From: Pedomonas sp051304405 | GTDB taxonomy: Bacteria > Pseudomonadota > Alphaproteobacteria > Sphingomonadales > Sphingomonadaceae | Assembly (NCBI RefSeq): GCF_051304405.1 | Contig: NZ_JBPPGG010000008.1 | Span: 1-64,000, forward strand | DNA: 64,000 bases | Direction: 5' to 3' | Part shown: positions 30,288-39,671 of the stretch, piece by piece | Numbering within the stretch: the first letter of the stretch is position 1 | Layout: every line of letters begins with the position of its first letter | Translations under genes and position numbers: made by a program | Notes under the pieces: generated by a model | Seen by the model: only the letters and a program-made list of their open reading frames with translations | Told to the model about the DNA's origin: nothing | Database searches by the model: none

Positions 30288-32543
30288 ATGCAATATATGT
30301 CTGGAAATCAAAAGAAATTGTTTTTGACCATGTTTCTGGGAGCGAGTCTTTCGGCTCTTTCCGCGCCTGCTTTTTCCCAGAATGACGCAACCGCTGCGCC
30401 GCAAAGTGCCCGGCCGACTGTCCTCACCAACAAGGATTGGTGGCCGGATCGGCTCGATCTGACGGCGCTACGCCAGCACGAGGCCCAGTCCAACCCCTAT
30501 GGCCCCGACTTCGACTACATCAAGGAATTCTCCACCCTTGATCTCGATGCGCTGAAGGCGGACATCCGCAAGGTGCTCACCACCTCCCAGCCGTGGTGGC
30601 CCGCAGACTATGGCCACTATGGGCCGTTCTTCATCCGCATGGCCTGGCACAGCGCGGGCACCTACCGCGTGGCCGATGGCCGCGGCGGCGCCGATGGCGG
30701 CGAACAGCGCTTCGATCCGCTGAACTCCTGGCCCGACAACGCCAGCCTCGACAAGGCCCGCCGTCTGCTGTGGCCGGTGAAGCAGAAGTACGGCCGCAAG
30801 ATCTCCTGGGGCGACCTGATGGTGCTGACCGGCAACGTCGCTCTGGAGGACATGGGCTTCAAGACCATCGGCTTCGCGGGCGGCCGCGTGGATGCCTGGC
30901 AGCCGGATCTGGTCTACTGGGGCCCCGAGCTCAAGATGATGGGCGACCAGCGCCGCGATGAAAAGGGCAACCTCAAGGGCCCGCTCGCCGCAACCCAGAT
31001 GGGCCTCATCTACGTGAACCCGGAAGGCCCGAACGGCGTGCCCGACCCGATCGCCGCCGCGGCCGACATCCGCCGCGCCTTCGGCAACATGGCGATGACC
31101 GACGAGGAAACGGCGGCCCTGATCGCGGGCGGCCACACCTTCGGCAAGGCCCACGGCGCGCACAATCCCGAGAAGTGCCTCGGCCCCGAGCCGGCCGCTG
31201 CCGGCCTCGAGCAGCAGGGCCTCGGCTGGGAGAACAAGTGCGGCAAGGGCCACTCGGAGGACACCATCACCTCCGGTCTCGAAGGCGCCTGGTCGGCGAA
31301 CCCCATCCGCTTCACCACCCAGTACCTCGACAATTTGCTGAACTTCGACTGGGTGCAGACCCGCAGCCCGGCTGGTGCCGTCCAGTGGATTCCGAGCGAT
31401 CCGGCGGCTGCCAACATGGTGCCGGACGCCCACGTGCCCGGCAAGCGCCATGCGCCGATCATGTTCACCACCGACATCGCGCTGAAGGAAGACCCGGCGT
31501 TCCGGGCTGTCCTCGAGCGGTGGCAGGCAAACCCCGAGGAGTTCGAGAAGGCCTTCGCCCGCGCCTGGTTCAAGCTGACCCACCGCGACCTCGGGCCCCA
31601 GGCCCGCTACCTCGGCAAGGACGTGCCGCAGGAGACCTTCGTCTGGCAGGACCCGCTGCCCAAGGCCGACTACGCCATGATCGAGGCGGCGGATGTCGAG
31701 CAGCTGAAGGGCAAGATCCTCGCCTCCGGCCTCAGCACCCAGGAACTGGTACGCACCGCCTGGGCGGCGGCCTCCACCTTCCGCGGCACCGACATGCGTG
31801 GCGGGGCGAACGGCGCGCGCCTGCGGCTTGAGCCGCAGCGCAACTGGGCGGTGAACAACCCGCAGGAAGTGGCCAAGGTTCTGGCCAGGCTGGAAGCCAT
31901 CCAGAAGGACTTCAACACGTCCGCGAAGGGCGGCAAGCAGGTGTCGCTGGCCGATCTGGTGGTGCTGGCCGGCAGCGCGGCTGTCGAGCAGGCGGCGGCG
32001 AAGGCCGGATACAAGATCTCCGTGCCGTTCAAGCCGGGCCGGGTCGATGCCAGCCAGGAGCAGACCGACGTGGCCTCCTTCGCCTACCTCGAGCCCAAGG
32101 CGGACGGCTTCCGCAACTACTACGCGCCGGAGGCCCATCTGCCGCCTGCCGAGGCGCTGGTGGACAAGGCCGATCAGCTGAACCTGACCGTGCCGGAGAT
32201 GACCGTGCTGGTGGGCGGCATGCGCGCGCTGGGCGCCAACGCGGGCGGCGCAACCCATGGCATCTTCACCGATCGGCCGGGCGTGCTGACCAACGACTTC
32301 TTCGTCAATCTGCTCGACATGGGCACAAAGTGGTCCAAGGCGGCGCAGCCGGGTCTCTATGAGGGCCGCGACCGCGCCACCGGCAAGCTGAAGTGGACCG
32401 CAACGCCGGTCGACCTGATCTTCGGCTCCAACTCCGAGCTTCGGGCCGTCGCCGAGGCCTATGCCTCGGCCGACGCGGGCGAGATGTTCGTGAAGGACTT
32501 CGTCGCCGCCTGGACCAAGGTGATGAACGCCGATCTCTTCTGA
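30288..32543 (+). CDS. katG: Catalase-peroxidase with a signal peptide
   Basis: This 751-residue bifunctional haem catalase-peroxidase removes hydrogen peroxide. The N-terminal haem domain shows the distal triad in FIRMAWHSAGTYRVADGRGG (Arg, Trp, His) and the proximal-His motif GGHTFGKAHGAHNP. The Tyr of the Met-Tyr-Trp adduct lies in GLIYVNPEGPNG. The gene-duplicated C-terminal domain follows (VRTAWAAASTFRGTDMRGGANGARLRL). Unlike most KatG proteins it begins with an export signal: MSGNQKKLFLTMFLGASLSA followed by LSAPAFSQ. This suggests a periplasmic KatP-like enzyme. The ATG at 30288 has GAGGGG 5 bases upstream. An in-frame Met four codons later would also keep the signal. The gene stands alone with its own terminator. 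Confidence 0.95.
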   Translation: MQYMSGNQKKLFLTMFLGASLSALSAPAFSQNDATAAPQSARPTVLTNKDWWPDRLDLTALRQHEAQSNPYGPDFDYIKEFSTLDLDALKADIRKVLTTSQPWWPADYGHYGPFFIRMAWHSAGTYRVADGRGGADGGEQRFDPLNSWPDNASLDKARRLLWPVKQKYGRKISWGDLMVLTGNVALEDMGFKTIGFAGGRVDAWQPDLVYWGPELKMMGDQRRDEKGNLKGPLAATQMGLIYVNPEGPNGVPDPIAAAADIRRAFGNMAMTDEETAALIAGGHTFGKAHGAHNPEKCLGPEPAAAGLEQQGLGWENKCGKGHSEDTITSGLEGAWSANPIRFTTQYLDNLLNFDWVQTRSPAGAVQWIPSDPAAANMVPDAHVPGKRHAPIMFTTDIALKEDPAFRAVLERWQANPEEFEKAFARAWFKLTHRDLGPQARYLGKDVPQETFVWQDPLPKADYAMIEAADVEQLKGKILASGLSTQELVRTAWAAASTFRGTDMRGGANGARLRLEPQRNWAVNNPQEVAKVLARLEAIQKDFNTSAKGGKQVSLADLVVLAGSAAVEQAAAKAGYKISVPFKPGRVDASQEQTDVASFAYLEPKADGFRNYYAPEAHLPPAEALVDKADQLNLTVPEMTVLVGGMRALGANAGGATHGIFTDRPGVLTNDFFVNLLDMGTKWSKAAQPGLYEGRDRATGKLKWTATPVDLIFGSNSELRAVAEAYASADAGEMFVKDFVAAWTKVMNADLF

Positions 32544-32572
32544 GCCTGAAGTCCCTACAGGCATCAGGAATG

Positions 32573-32603
32573 GAGGCGTCCGGAAACGGACGCCTCTTTT
32601 TTT
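32573..32603 (+). terminator. katG intrinsic terminator
   Basis: A perfect 10-bp stem GAGGCGTCCG/CGGACGCCTC with a GAAA loop is followed by seven T. It lies 30 bases after the katG stop. Confidence 0.93.
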
Positions 32604-33123
32604 GTGCGCAGGTAAACGGGACCGGAAGTTCATCCGTCAGGCAGCACCGCCGGTTGTTGTTGTCTCAAGGCGGGTTGATGCGGCCGGTCATCAACCCCAC
32701 CAAACAATCTCCCGGACGGTGAAGCATTGCAGAAAACGGGTGCGTCGGAGATCGAGGCGTCATGACCAGGGGCATAAATGCCCAATAAAATCGCTTTGAT
32801 CGCGGCCACGAATAAGTATGAATTATCAATAGGTTGTGATTATTATTCAAATAATTGTGGAATCATAATTCGAATTGTTACTAAAAAATGCCTCTCGCCA
32901 TATCATGAATAATGTGGCAGGTATTGTTCCTATAGCCATCATTATGACTGTTAAATTTTCATTATTAATTGACGTTATTTGATGTTATTCCAGATCTGGC
33001 GAGGGTGTATGTCGCTAATCCTCAAGTGGTGCTGCTCTTTGCGGCCGACCGAGGCCTGTCGCCCGGAGCCGGACGATATTCACGTGAATGGGGTCGGAAT
33101 ATCTATTTAACGGGGGAACAAGA
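32604..33123. other. A+T-rich intergenic stretch upstream of the lasso-locus receptor
   Basis: About 520 bases have no gene. From about 32800 to 32990 the sequence is strikingly A+T rich compared with the rest of the window. It marks the left edge of a lower-G+C block and probably holds the promoter of the receptor/S8 operon. No promoter boxes were assigned with confidence. Confidence 0.5.
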
Positions 33124-35982
33124 ATGAAAAACAACCCGACGGCACTCTTCAAACTTTTGTTGATCACCTCCACGTCTCTTGGTCTTCTGTTTGCCGCTGG
33201 AAATGATGTTCACGCCCAGGTGCCTGCTTCGCAGCCTGAGCCAAGCGGGTCCGGTGACGCTCCTGCCGACACCCGGAACCGGAATTCGAGCGAGGAAAGT
33301 CCTGCCCCGGCAAAGCGTCAGGATCTGGTCCCTCCCGATGAGGCTCTGTACCCGGCAAGAGCCGGAAGTGAGGCCGGCGAACTCAACACCATTGTCGTGA
33401 CCGGCTCCCATATTCGCGGGGCGGACACGAGCGTTGGAAGCCAGGTTATCTCTATCGGGCGTGAAGAGATCACCCAGGCCGGCCATGCGACGGTACGGGA
33501 TGTCTTCCAGGCTCTCCCGCAGAATTTTGGCGGAGGCGCAACCGGTGAATTCAGTCTGGATGCCGGAAGCCGGAATAACGTGACCCAAGGCAATACGATC
33601 AATCTCAGAGGCCTGGGGAGCATTGCAACTCTGGTGTTGGTCAATGGGCGGCGATTGCCGGCAACGGGAAACGAACATGACGTTACGGATGTCTCCATCA
33701 TTCCAGTTACTGCGATCGAGCGCATCGAGGTGCTTCCCGATGGTGCTTCTGCCGTCTATGGGTCAGACGCTGTTGCCGGTGTGGTGAATTTCATCCTGCG
33801 GAAGGATTTTGAGGGGTTGGAGACGACGGCTCGCTATGGAGCAGCAATTCCGGGCCGATTTGAGGAGTATCAGTTTGGTGCAGCGGCCGGGCATACATGG
33901 TCGAGCGGGAACGCTCTTCTGACGTATGAATTCACATCTCGGGAAAGGGTGCGGGCAACCGATAGGAAGTTCTCCCGTTCGAGCGATTTCCGTTCAAGGG
34001 GTGGGCAGGATCGCCGTTCGATCTTTGCAAATCCAGGGAATATCGTGGATCCCGATACGCTTGAAGTCCTGTTCGCGATTCCGGCCGGTCAGGATGGAAA
34101 GAACCTCACCCCAGACCAGTTGCTTCCGGGGAGCCAGGCCAATTACCAGGAACGGTCGGAATTTGTTGACCTGATGCCAAGGCAACGGCTGCACAGTGTC
34201 TACGGAACGGCGTCCCAGACCATTCTGGACAACCTGGAATTCTTTGTCGAGGGCAGGTTTTCACAGAGAAAATTCAATAACCGTACACCGCCGTCCAGTA
34301 TTCTCCTTTTTGTCCCTCCGGAAAACCCCTTCTACGTGGATGCCTTTGGCGATAACCGGCCGCTTTACGTTGCGTATTCATTCCATCGTGACGGGCCGAC
34401 CGACCTCAGAACGGGAAGGGTGAGGAGCTATAGCGCCACGGCCGGTTTTACGTTCGATCATGGTGGAGAGTGGCAAACTGAAGCTTGGGCATCCTATGTA
34501 AAGGAGAGTTCTCTACGGGCTTCCAGGGATACGATGACTTACGCCAAGTTGTCGGCTGCTCTGAGAGAAACGGATCCTGCGAAGGCTTTTAATCCCTTTG
34601 GGGACGGGTCGAATACCAATCCCGACGTGTTGGCGCAGCTGTTCTCCAACACGTCGGATGTGAAAGTGCAAGGAAAGGTTCGTCAGGCAAATATTGTCAC
34701 ATCGGGGCCGCTTCTGAAGCTCGGCAGCGATTATGTTCGTGTCGCCGCTGGCGTTGACGGCCGGATAGAAGAGTTCTCGAACACGCTCTTTGTGAACGAC
34801 GAGCTCGATACAAATATGAAGGTCAAAAGGAATGTCGGGGCTCTGTTTGGTGAGGTGTTCATACCTCTCATTACGGAAGCCGACAACATACCTGGGTTCA
34901 ACAAGCTTATAATTTCATCATCGATTCGATACGAGCGTTATAAGGACAAAAGTGTCATTCCTGAATCCCGGAAGCGGGACTCGCAGCATTCAACCGACCC
35001 GCGGGTCGGCATCCTTTGGTCCCTGGTCGATGGGTTCAATATTCGCGCAAGTTATGGAACATCGTTCCGTGCGCCTGGCTTGCATCTGTTAACTACGCCG
35101 AATTATGTGGCCACTCTTCTTCTTCCGGACTCTTCATCGCCAACAGGGAGTTCTCTGGCCTTGATCGCCATCGGATCGGCCGAGGATATTACCAATGAGA
35201 CTTCCGACAATTTTACAATGGGCGTCGAGCTTCAGCCTACGGAAAGCACAAATCTCAAGATCAGCTATTTCAAGATCAAATTCAAAAATCAGGTCATTGA
35301 TCCCAATTATCCCACAGCATTGATCGACCCGTCCTACGCCGAACTGGTTATCTGGAACCCGAACGCTCAGCAACTCGCCGATACGTGTGCGCTCGCAGCA
35401 CCGGGCAATCTGGATGCATCACCTGAAAGCTGCTCAACGCCTGGCATTGTTCGCGCAATTGTGGATGCACGATCGCGTAACTTCAGTCGTACCTTGGCTG
35501 AAGGTTTCGATGTCAGTGTGACTCAGAGAATAGGAGTGGGGCGGGCAGGCGATATTCTCGTCTCTATAAACGGGACTTATATCGCGAACTTTGAAAATGC
35601 CATATCGCCTCGGGCACCTGCCGTCGACCGTCTGAATACGCCTGGAAATCCGGTTGATTGGCGCCTGCGTGGCAGCATTGCGTGGATGCCCACTGCGACT
35701 ACCACGATCTCGACGTTTATTAACTATACCGATAGCTACAAGGATATCGTTCCCGATCGCAAGATATCATCGAATACAACAGTTGATCTCACTGTCGCGC
35801 ACAACTTCGATTCCAAAACCAGCTCTCTCTTGCGGGATCTCAGTATAACGCTGTCGATCACCAACCTCTTCAATGATGCTCCGCCATTCTACGAAAATGT
35901 GACAACGGGCTTTGGCTATGATTCCGCAAACGCGGATCCCATGGGTCGCGTTGTCGCTCTGTCTCTCTCCAAGCGCTGGTAG
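33124..35982 (+). CDS. TonB-dependent receptor of the lasso-peptide locus
   Basis: This 952-residue outer-membrane receptor is expected to take up a substrate using TonB energy. The signal peptide is MKNNPTALFKLLLITSTS and onwards to DVHAQ. The TonB-box-like region ELNTIVVTGSHIRG lies near residue 90. The plug domain has INLRGLGSIATLVLVNGRRLPATG and PVTAIERIEVLPDGASAVYGSDAVAGVVNFI, typical of the Oar/large-receptor group. The C-terminal barrel ends VVALSLSKRW. The ATG at 33124 follows GGGGGAACAAGA; an upstream in-frame ATG at 33088 is less likely because it would put 12 residues before the signal. The S8 gene starts 56 bases after its stop, so the two probably form an operon. In characterised lasso clusters a TonB receptor next to the peptide genes is thought to re-import the product; that use here is inference. 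Confidence 0.9.
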   Translation: MKNNPTALFKLLLITSTSLGLLFAAGNDVHAQVPASQPEPSGSGDAPADTRNRNSSEESPAPAKRQDLVPPDEALYPARAGSEAGELNTIVVTGSHIRGADTSVGSQVISIGREEITQAGHATVRDVFQALPQNFGGGATGEFSLDAGSRNNVTQGNTINLRGLGSIATLVLVNGRRLPATGNEHDVTDVSIIPVTAIERIEVLPDGASAVYGSDAVAGVVNFILRKDFEGLETTARYGAAIPGRFEEYQFGAAAGHTWSSGNALLTYEFTSRERVRATDRKFSRSSDFRSRGGQDRRSIFANPGNIVDPDTLEVLFAIPAGQDGKNLTPDQLLPGSQANYQERSEFVDLMPRQRLHSVYGTASQTILDNLEFFVEGRFSQRKFNNRTPPSSILLFVPPENPFYVDAFGDNRPLYVAYSFHRDGPTDLRTGRVRSYSATAGFTFDHGGEWQTEAWASYVKESSLRASRDTMTYAKLSAALRETDPAKAFNPFGDGSNTNPDVLAQLFSNTSDVKVQGKVRQANIVTSGPLLKLGSDYVRVAAGVDGRIEEFSNTLFVNDELDTNMKVKRNVGALFGEVFIPLITEADNIPGFNKLIISSSIRYERYKDKSVIPESRKRDSQHSTDPRVGILWSLVDGFNIRASYGTSFRAPGLHLLTTPNYVATLLLPDSSSPTGSSLALIAIGSAEDITNETSDNFTMGVELQPTESTNLKISYFKIKFKNQVIDPNYPTALIDPSYAELVIWNPNAQQLADTCALAAPGNLDASPESCSTPGIVRAIVDARSRNFSRTLAEGFDVSVTQRIGVGRAGDILVSINGTYIANFENAISPRAPAVDRLNTPGNPVDWRLRGSIAWMPTATTTISTFINYTDSYKDIVPDRKISSNTTVDLTVAHNFDSKTSSLLRDLSITLSITNLFNDAPPFYENVTTGFGYDSANADPMGRVVALSLSKRW

Positions 35983-36038
35983 CCGGCTCCTCAGGCGATT
36001 TTTCTGAATTTGTTCCAGAAAAAAACTGGTGAATTAAA

Positions 36039-39000
36039 ATGAGATTCTTGATCCCGTGGATTGTGCCACTCTTGGGATTGGTGCAAACTTTTGCTGCATC
36101 TGCTGCGCAGCTTTCCGTCCCTGATCGAAGTCTTGTCGCACGATCGGTCGCAGAACAGCGTCCGTCCATGGATGTCATGCTCGTCGCCAAGGATGGGCAG
36201 GTGTCAGGGCTTGCTGAGGAACTCGGAAGGCGCGGGTACAAGATTGTATATCGTGCGGAGGAAATCGGCTATCTCCGGGTCGAGGTTCCGCCGCAACAAG
36301 TGTTGTCTCTGGTTTCGCACCCCACGGTTCTCGCTGCGGGACTGGGGCATTTCAGATATACAGCGTTGAGCCAGGACAAGTCTCCCGCGGCGCGGGATGA
36401 GACCCAGCCACATCAGATGACACTTTCCGATTTCATCAGGCTCACGCAAAAAGATCCTGTATACCACGCTATTGAGGAGATGCATGTATCCGCACTTCGG
36501 GTGGAAAATTCCCTTTACGACGGTCGGGGCGTCAAGATTGCGATTATCGAGAATATACCCGATCCTTTAGCGCCTGAGTTGGCCGATGCCTATGATCTGG
36601 ATGGGCGGCGCATCAAGAAAATCGAGAACATCTATGCCTTTGCCGATCTGGGGCCTAATTCCCTGTCGGACAAGAACTTCCGGGCCAGCGGCTGGGTGAA
36701 ACTGCAGACTCACGCAACGGATCGCCAACAGTCCATCAATCTGAATGGGCGAAGCGTGAGAATGCCGGGGGTGGGGCCATTCGAGGTTGGGTTTCTCGAC
36801 GAGTCCGACTTCGTCCTTTACGGAAAGGATCTGAACTTCGATCAGAACCCGAGTTCGAAACCCCGGACATTTGCAGTGGCCCGCCGTCCTTCGGGGGATT
36901 GTGTGTGGGTCGACACAAATCAGGATGACGACCTGACAGACGAGCAATGTTACCTTCCCTATTCCAAGGACGGGAAAGGAGGCTTCTTTCGCGATGCCGC
37001 TGGCGATCCGGTCGGCGCGCGATTTTATATCTCAACGACGTTTCGGGAAGAATGGGTGCACATTGCCGTTCCCAACGACCATACCCATGCCGTAGCTTCC
37101 CTCGCCGCAGGGCAACCCGTTCTGGCCCCAAATCTGGGGTCTGCCGCGCCGGGCGCCCAGATCCTGCCGATTGCCGTTGATACGTCTCTCTCAACACTCA
37201 TCGAGGCGGCAATTTTTGCGGCTCGTCAGGAGTCTGTCGACATCATCGTCAACATGCTGGCCGCAAATTTGGCGCTGGCACCAGACAACGCGATCGATGC
37301 GGTCATTATGGACCGCATTGCACAACACTACGGCAAGATCGTAATCGGCGGAGGTGGGAACTTTGCTCATAAAATTGGTCAAATCGGATCAAATGGGCGA
37401 GGTGCGAACGTTCTATCCATCGGGCAGTATGTTGGTGCTCGCTCCTGGGAGGCGCTGAACGGTGGACATTATGAGGGCGGTCCTGCCTACGCGACGTCTG
37501 CCGGTCCTGCACTGGACGGCCGTTTGAAGCCAGATGTGCTGGGAGTCGGATACGTCGTCACACCGCTGCCTCGCTACGTACGAGGTGCGGCGGATAATGC
37601 ATGCCCAACGTTTGTTGCCACCAATAACTTTACCTGCTTTTCGGGGACCTCCGCCGCCACGCCAACCGCCACTGGCGCCGTCGCGGCCCTTATCAGCGCG
37701 GCACGTCAGAAAAAATTGAAGTTCACGCCTTTGGATATCGTGCAGGCTGTTCGGGCAACGGCGCATTTGAGCAACGGCGTTTCCACCCACGTGCAGGGGC
37801 GCGGTTTGATCGACGTTTACGCGGCATGGCAGTATCTCAACCGCCTGGTTGAGAACAGGGCCGCCCAGGTCAAGATTGACGTCATGGCGCCGGTCAAAAC
37901 GGGGCTGGTGTCTGCGGGCCTTCAGGCTGATAAGGGGCCGGGTCTTTATGAAAGGGAAGGCTGGTCGCCAGGAGATGAGGGGGGGCGTGTCATAAAGCTG
38001 CGGCGCACCACCGGGGCGGATCGCCCTCTGAGGTTTTCCGCAAGGATTCTCGGTGACTATCAGCACACATTTTCCGGGCCGAAGGAGCTTGTCCTCCCCT
38101 TGAACCGGGACGTTCCGGTCGCCATTCGCATTCGCCCGAAGCAGGCCGGTGTCCATGCAGCCATACTGCGGATTGCCGATCCGGAGACAGGACTTGTGGC
38201 AGAGGATATCGCCCTGACTGTTGTTGCAGCAATTGATCTGGCTTCCGTTCAAGGTGAGGGCCTGTCACTTGACGTAACCTTGCACAATCCCCATGCGGTG
38301 AATCTCTATGTGAGAGTTCCGCCTGAAACTGCTGCGCTCAAACTCTCCCATACGGGAGGGCTTGGTATGGGCGTTGTCTTCGACGGGCCGTTGGGGCAAC
38401 GCGGAGGGCCAGTCTACAGCAAGGGGACGATGGTCGGAGCGAGCGCTGAGGTTGTTGCGGACCGGTATGAGCAGATACTCCACCAGCCAACGCCCGGCGT
38501 GTGGGAGATCTCTTTTCTGAATTACTATATTTATGATACCGACCGCATGGGGCCTTTGCCTTTCCGAGTGAACATTTCAACGCTTGGTCAGGCCGATTTA
38601 GAAAGGGTCGCTGAAGCGCGCGGAGGAGTCGATATCTCGGGGGGTGTGTCTCCTTCCGGCTTCCACACCCGGATAATTCAGACGGCCTGGAAACAGGGCG
38701 TTCTTGATCTTGCGCAGGAGCGCCTTCCTGCGGTCATACCGATCCACATCCCGGAAGGTTTCCAGCGCATCGAAGTTTCCGCCGCCGTAAACAATCTGAT
38801 GACGGCTTCGGCATCCAGCCCTTCCGAGATAGCGGTGCTGGTCGCCCTGCTGCAATGTGATGGGGCGTCATGTTCCTATCGCGAAGGCATCGCGGGAAGC
38901 AACACATCGACCCTGCTTTTTTCGCCACAGACTGAAGTGCAATGGTATGCCGTTATTGACGGTGTCGGCTCCGACAGTAAGTGGGCAAAGATCGCGTACA

Positions 39001-39269
39001 ACATTTTCGTTGATGGCGAGGAGCGATCGGAAGGTGCCAAGAAATCTCTCACCTCATCCGGGAATACCTTGTGCCAAAGCAGCGCCACGGAGTTGCCGCA
39101 TGGCTACAGGCTCATTGAGGTGAAAGAGCTTTATAGTGATGCATACCTTCAGGGTGAGTATGGCACCGACATGTTAACGGGCGAGCACCGCCTCTACGGA
39201 CGCACAATTGTCCCGCTCGCCCGGTTGTGTGAGGCCCCACGGGGCGGTCATACGGCAACTGTCAGGTAG
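36039..39269 (+). CDS. Divergent S8 (subtilisin-like) protease, exported, paired with the lasso locus
   Basis: This 1076-residue protein has an N-terminal signal (FLIPWIVPLLGLVQTFAASAA). Residues about 45-110 resemble a propeptide. The S8 core runs from about 160 to 610. The nucleophile motif GTSAATPTATG is intact (Ser538). The oxyanion Asn is in IGGGGNF (Asn441). HTHAVASLAAG aligns without gaps to HGTHVAGIAAG and gives His348, but with the second GTH block altered. The Asp motif reads IAIIENIPD, so Glu171 sits where the Asp of IDTG is expected. A long C-terminal part has beta-sandwich features (residues about 640-1070) and four scattered Cys. It follows the TonB receptor by 56 bases. The lasso precursors lie opposite and converge on it. 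In astexin-like clusters this place is taken by an S9-type isopeptidase. That this protein cleaves or processes the lasso peptide is inference. A pseudo-enzyme is an alternative because of the Asp-to-Glu change. Confidence 0.82.
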   Translation: MRFLIPWIVPLLGLVQTFAASAAQLSVPDRSLVARSVAEQRPSMDVMLVAKDGQVSGLAEELGRRGYKIVYRAEEIGYLRVEVPPQQVLSLVSHPTVLAAGLGHFRYTALSQDKSPAARDETQPHQMTLSDFIRLTQKDPVYHAIEEMHVSALRVENSLYDGRGVKIAIIENIPDPLAPELADAYDLDGRRIKKIENIYAFADLGPNSLSDKNFRASGWVKLQTHATDRQQSINLNGRSVRMPGVGPFEVGFLDESDFVLYGKDLNFDQNPSSKPRTFAVARRPSGDCVWVDTNQDDDLTDEQCYLPYSKDGKGGFFRDAAGDPVGARFYISTTFREEWVHIAVPNDHTHAVASLAAGQPVLAPNLGSAAPGAQILPIAVDTSLSTLIEAAIFAARQESVDIIVNMLAANLALAPDNAIDAVIMDRIAQHYGKIVIGGGGNFAHKIGQIGSNGRGANVLSIGQYVGARSWEALNGGHYEGGPAYATSAGPALDGRLKPDVLGVGYVVTPLPRYVRGAADNACPTFVATNNFTCFSGTSAATPTATGAVAALISAARQKKLKFTPLDIVQAVRATAHLSNGVSTHVQGRGLIDVYAAWQYLNRLVENRAAQVKIDVMAPVKTGLVSAGLQADKGPGLYEREGWSPGDEGGRVIKLRRTTGADRPLRFSARILGDYQHTFSGPKELVLPLNRDVPVAIRIRPKQAGVHAAILRIADPETGLVAEDIALTVVAAIDLASVQGEGLSLDVTLHNPHAVNLYVRVPPETAALKLSHTGGLGMGVVFDGPLGQRGGPVYSKGTMVGASAEVVADRYEQILHQPTPGVWEISFLNYYIYDTDRMGPLPFRVNISTLGQADLERVAEARGGVDISGGVSPSGFHTRIIQTAWKQGVLDLAQERLPAVIPIHIPEGFQRIEVSAAVNNLMTASASSPSEIAVLVALLQCDGASCSYREGIAGSNTSTLLFSPQTEVQWYAVIDGVGSDSKWAKIAYNIFVDGEERSEGAKKSLTSSGNTLCQSSATELPHGYRLIEVKELYSDAYLQGEYGTDMLTGEHRLYGRTIVPLARLCEAPRGGHTATVR

Positions 39270-39484
39270 ACATTGGTCACCGCGCGTAAACCCAGTCTTG
39301 GGAATGGAATTTTAACGCAAATGTCGCGGGATATGGCTCATGTCATCATCGCGCTGTGTGCATGACGAGTGCATCACGTGGAGCCTATCGATAAAAGCGC
39401 CCCAAATTTGTAAAGGAGAGTTGCGCCTTTTTGTTCCGAAGAAGGTGCGCTGATGTTTCAGGGTTTGATTTTTTTGCCGAAAGC

Positions 39485-39530
39485 AGGAGCGGCATGAGGC
39501 AGAAGTCTCATGCCGCTCCTTGTTTGCTTT
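39485..39530. terminator. Hairpin between the S8 gene and the lasso precursors
   Basis: A perfect 14-bp inverted repeat (39485-39498 and 39507-39520; AGGAGCGGCATGAG and its complement) has an 8-base loop. On the plus strand it is followed by T-rich TGTTTGCTTT, so it should terminate the receptor/S8 transcript. It starts only about 9 bases beyond the second precursor's stop on the minus strand. It may also end or protect the precursor mRNA, although no T-run follows in that direction. The stretch 39270-39484 shows no gene on either strand. Confidence 0.75.
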
Positions 39531-39615
39531 AGTTAGGCCGGTTCATGAGCGAGTCCATGCCCGGCTTAGTAGAAACATCTTTGGTCTCAAAGGAGACGCG
39601 TCCAAGTTTCAGCAT
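39529..39615 (-). CDS. Lasso-peptide precursor 2 (28 residues)
   Basis: This is a tiny gene on the minus strand. The product starts MLKLGRVSFETK, followed by the predicted core DVSTKPGMDSLMNRPN. The ATG is preceded by GGGAGA with 6-base spacing, and no other in-frame start exists before the previous gene's end. The leader ends LG-R-V-S-F-E-T-K, the same pattern as the ends of alphaproteobacterial lasso leaders such as astexin (LGKASAETR) and caulonodin (LGKATRQTK), with Thr at position -2. If cleavage follows Lys12, the core starts with Asp1, and Asp9 could close a nine-residue ring with a seven-residue tail. The leader is only about 12 residues, much shorter than usual. It lies 56 bases after precursor 1 and is the last gene of the B-C-A-A group. 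Precursor identity is strongly supported by the neighbouring B and C genes; the product is a prediction. Confidence 0.82.
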   Translation of the reverse strand: MLKLGRVSFETKDVSTKPGMDSLMNRPN

Positions 39616-39653
39616 GTCTAATCTCCCAAGTAATGCGTTGCTGTGTGCTGAGC

Positions 39654-39667
39654 CTGCCCCAAGGCAG
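39654..39667 (-). promoter_or_regulatory. Small hairpin between the two precursor genes
   Basis: CTGCC and GGCAG pair around a four-base loop (CCAA on the plus strand, TTGG on the minus strand), 4 bases after the precursor-1 stop. It could stabilise or partly terminate the transcript and tune the ratio of the two precursors. It is too short to call a terminator. Confidence 0.35.
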
Positions 39668-39671
39668 TATC

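Noticed and set aside
36039..39269. Reading the S8 His as mutated to Asp347
   Set aside because: An ungapped alignment of HTHAVASLAAG with HGTHVAGIAAG keeps a His at the catalytic place, so loss of His is not supported.
39270..39484. Search for a third lasso precursor
   Set aside because: The minus strand has no ATG with a leader-like frame here; the only ATGs run into an early stop.
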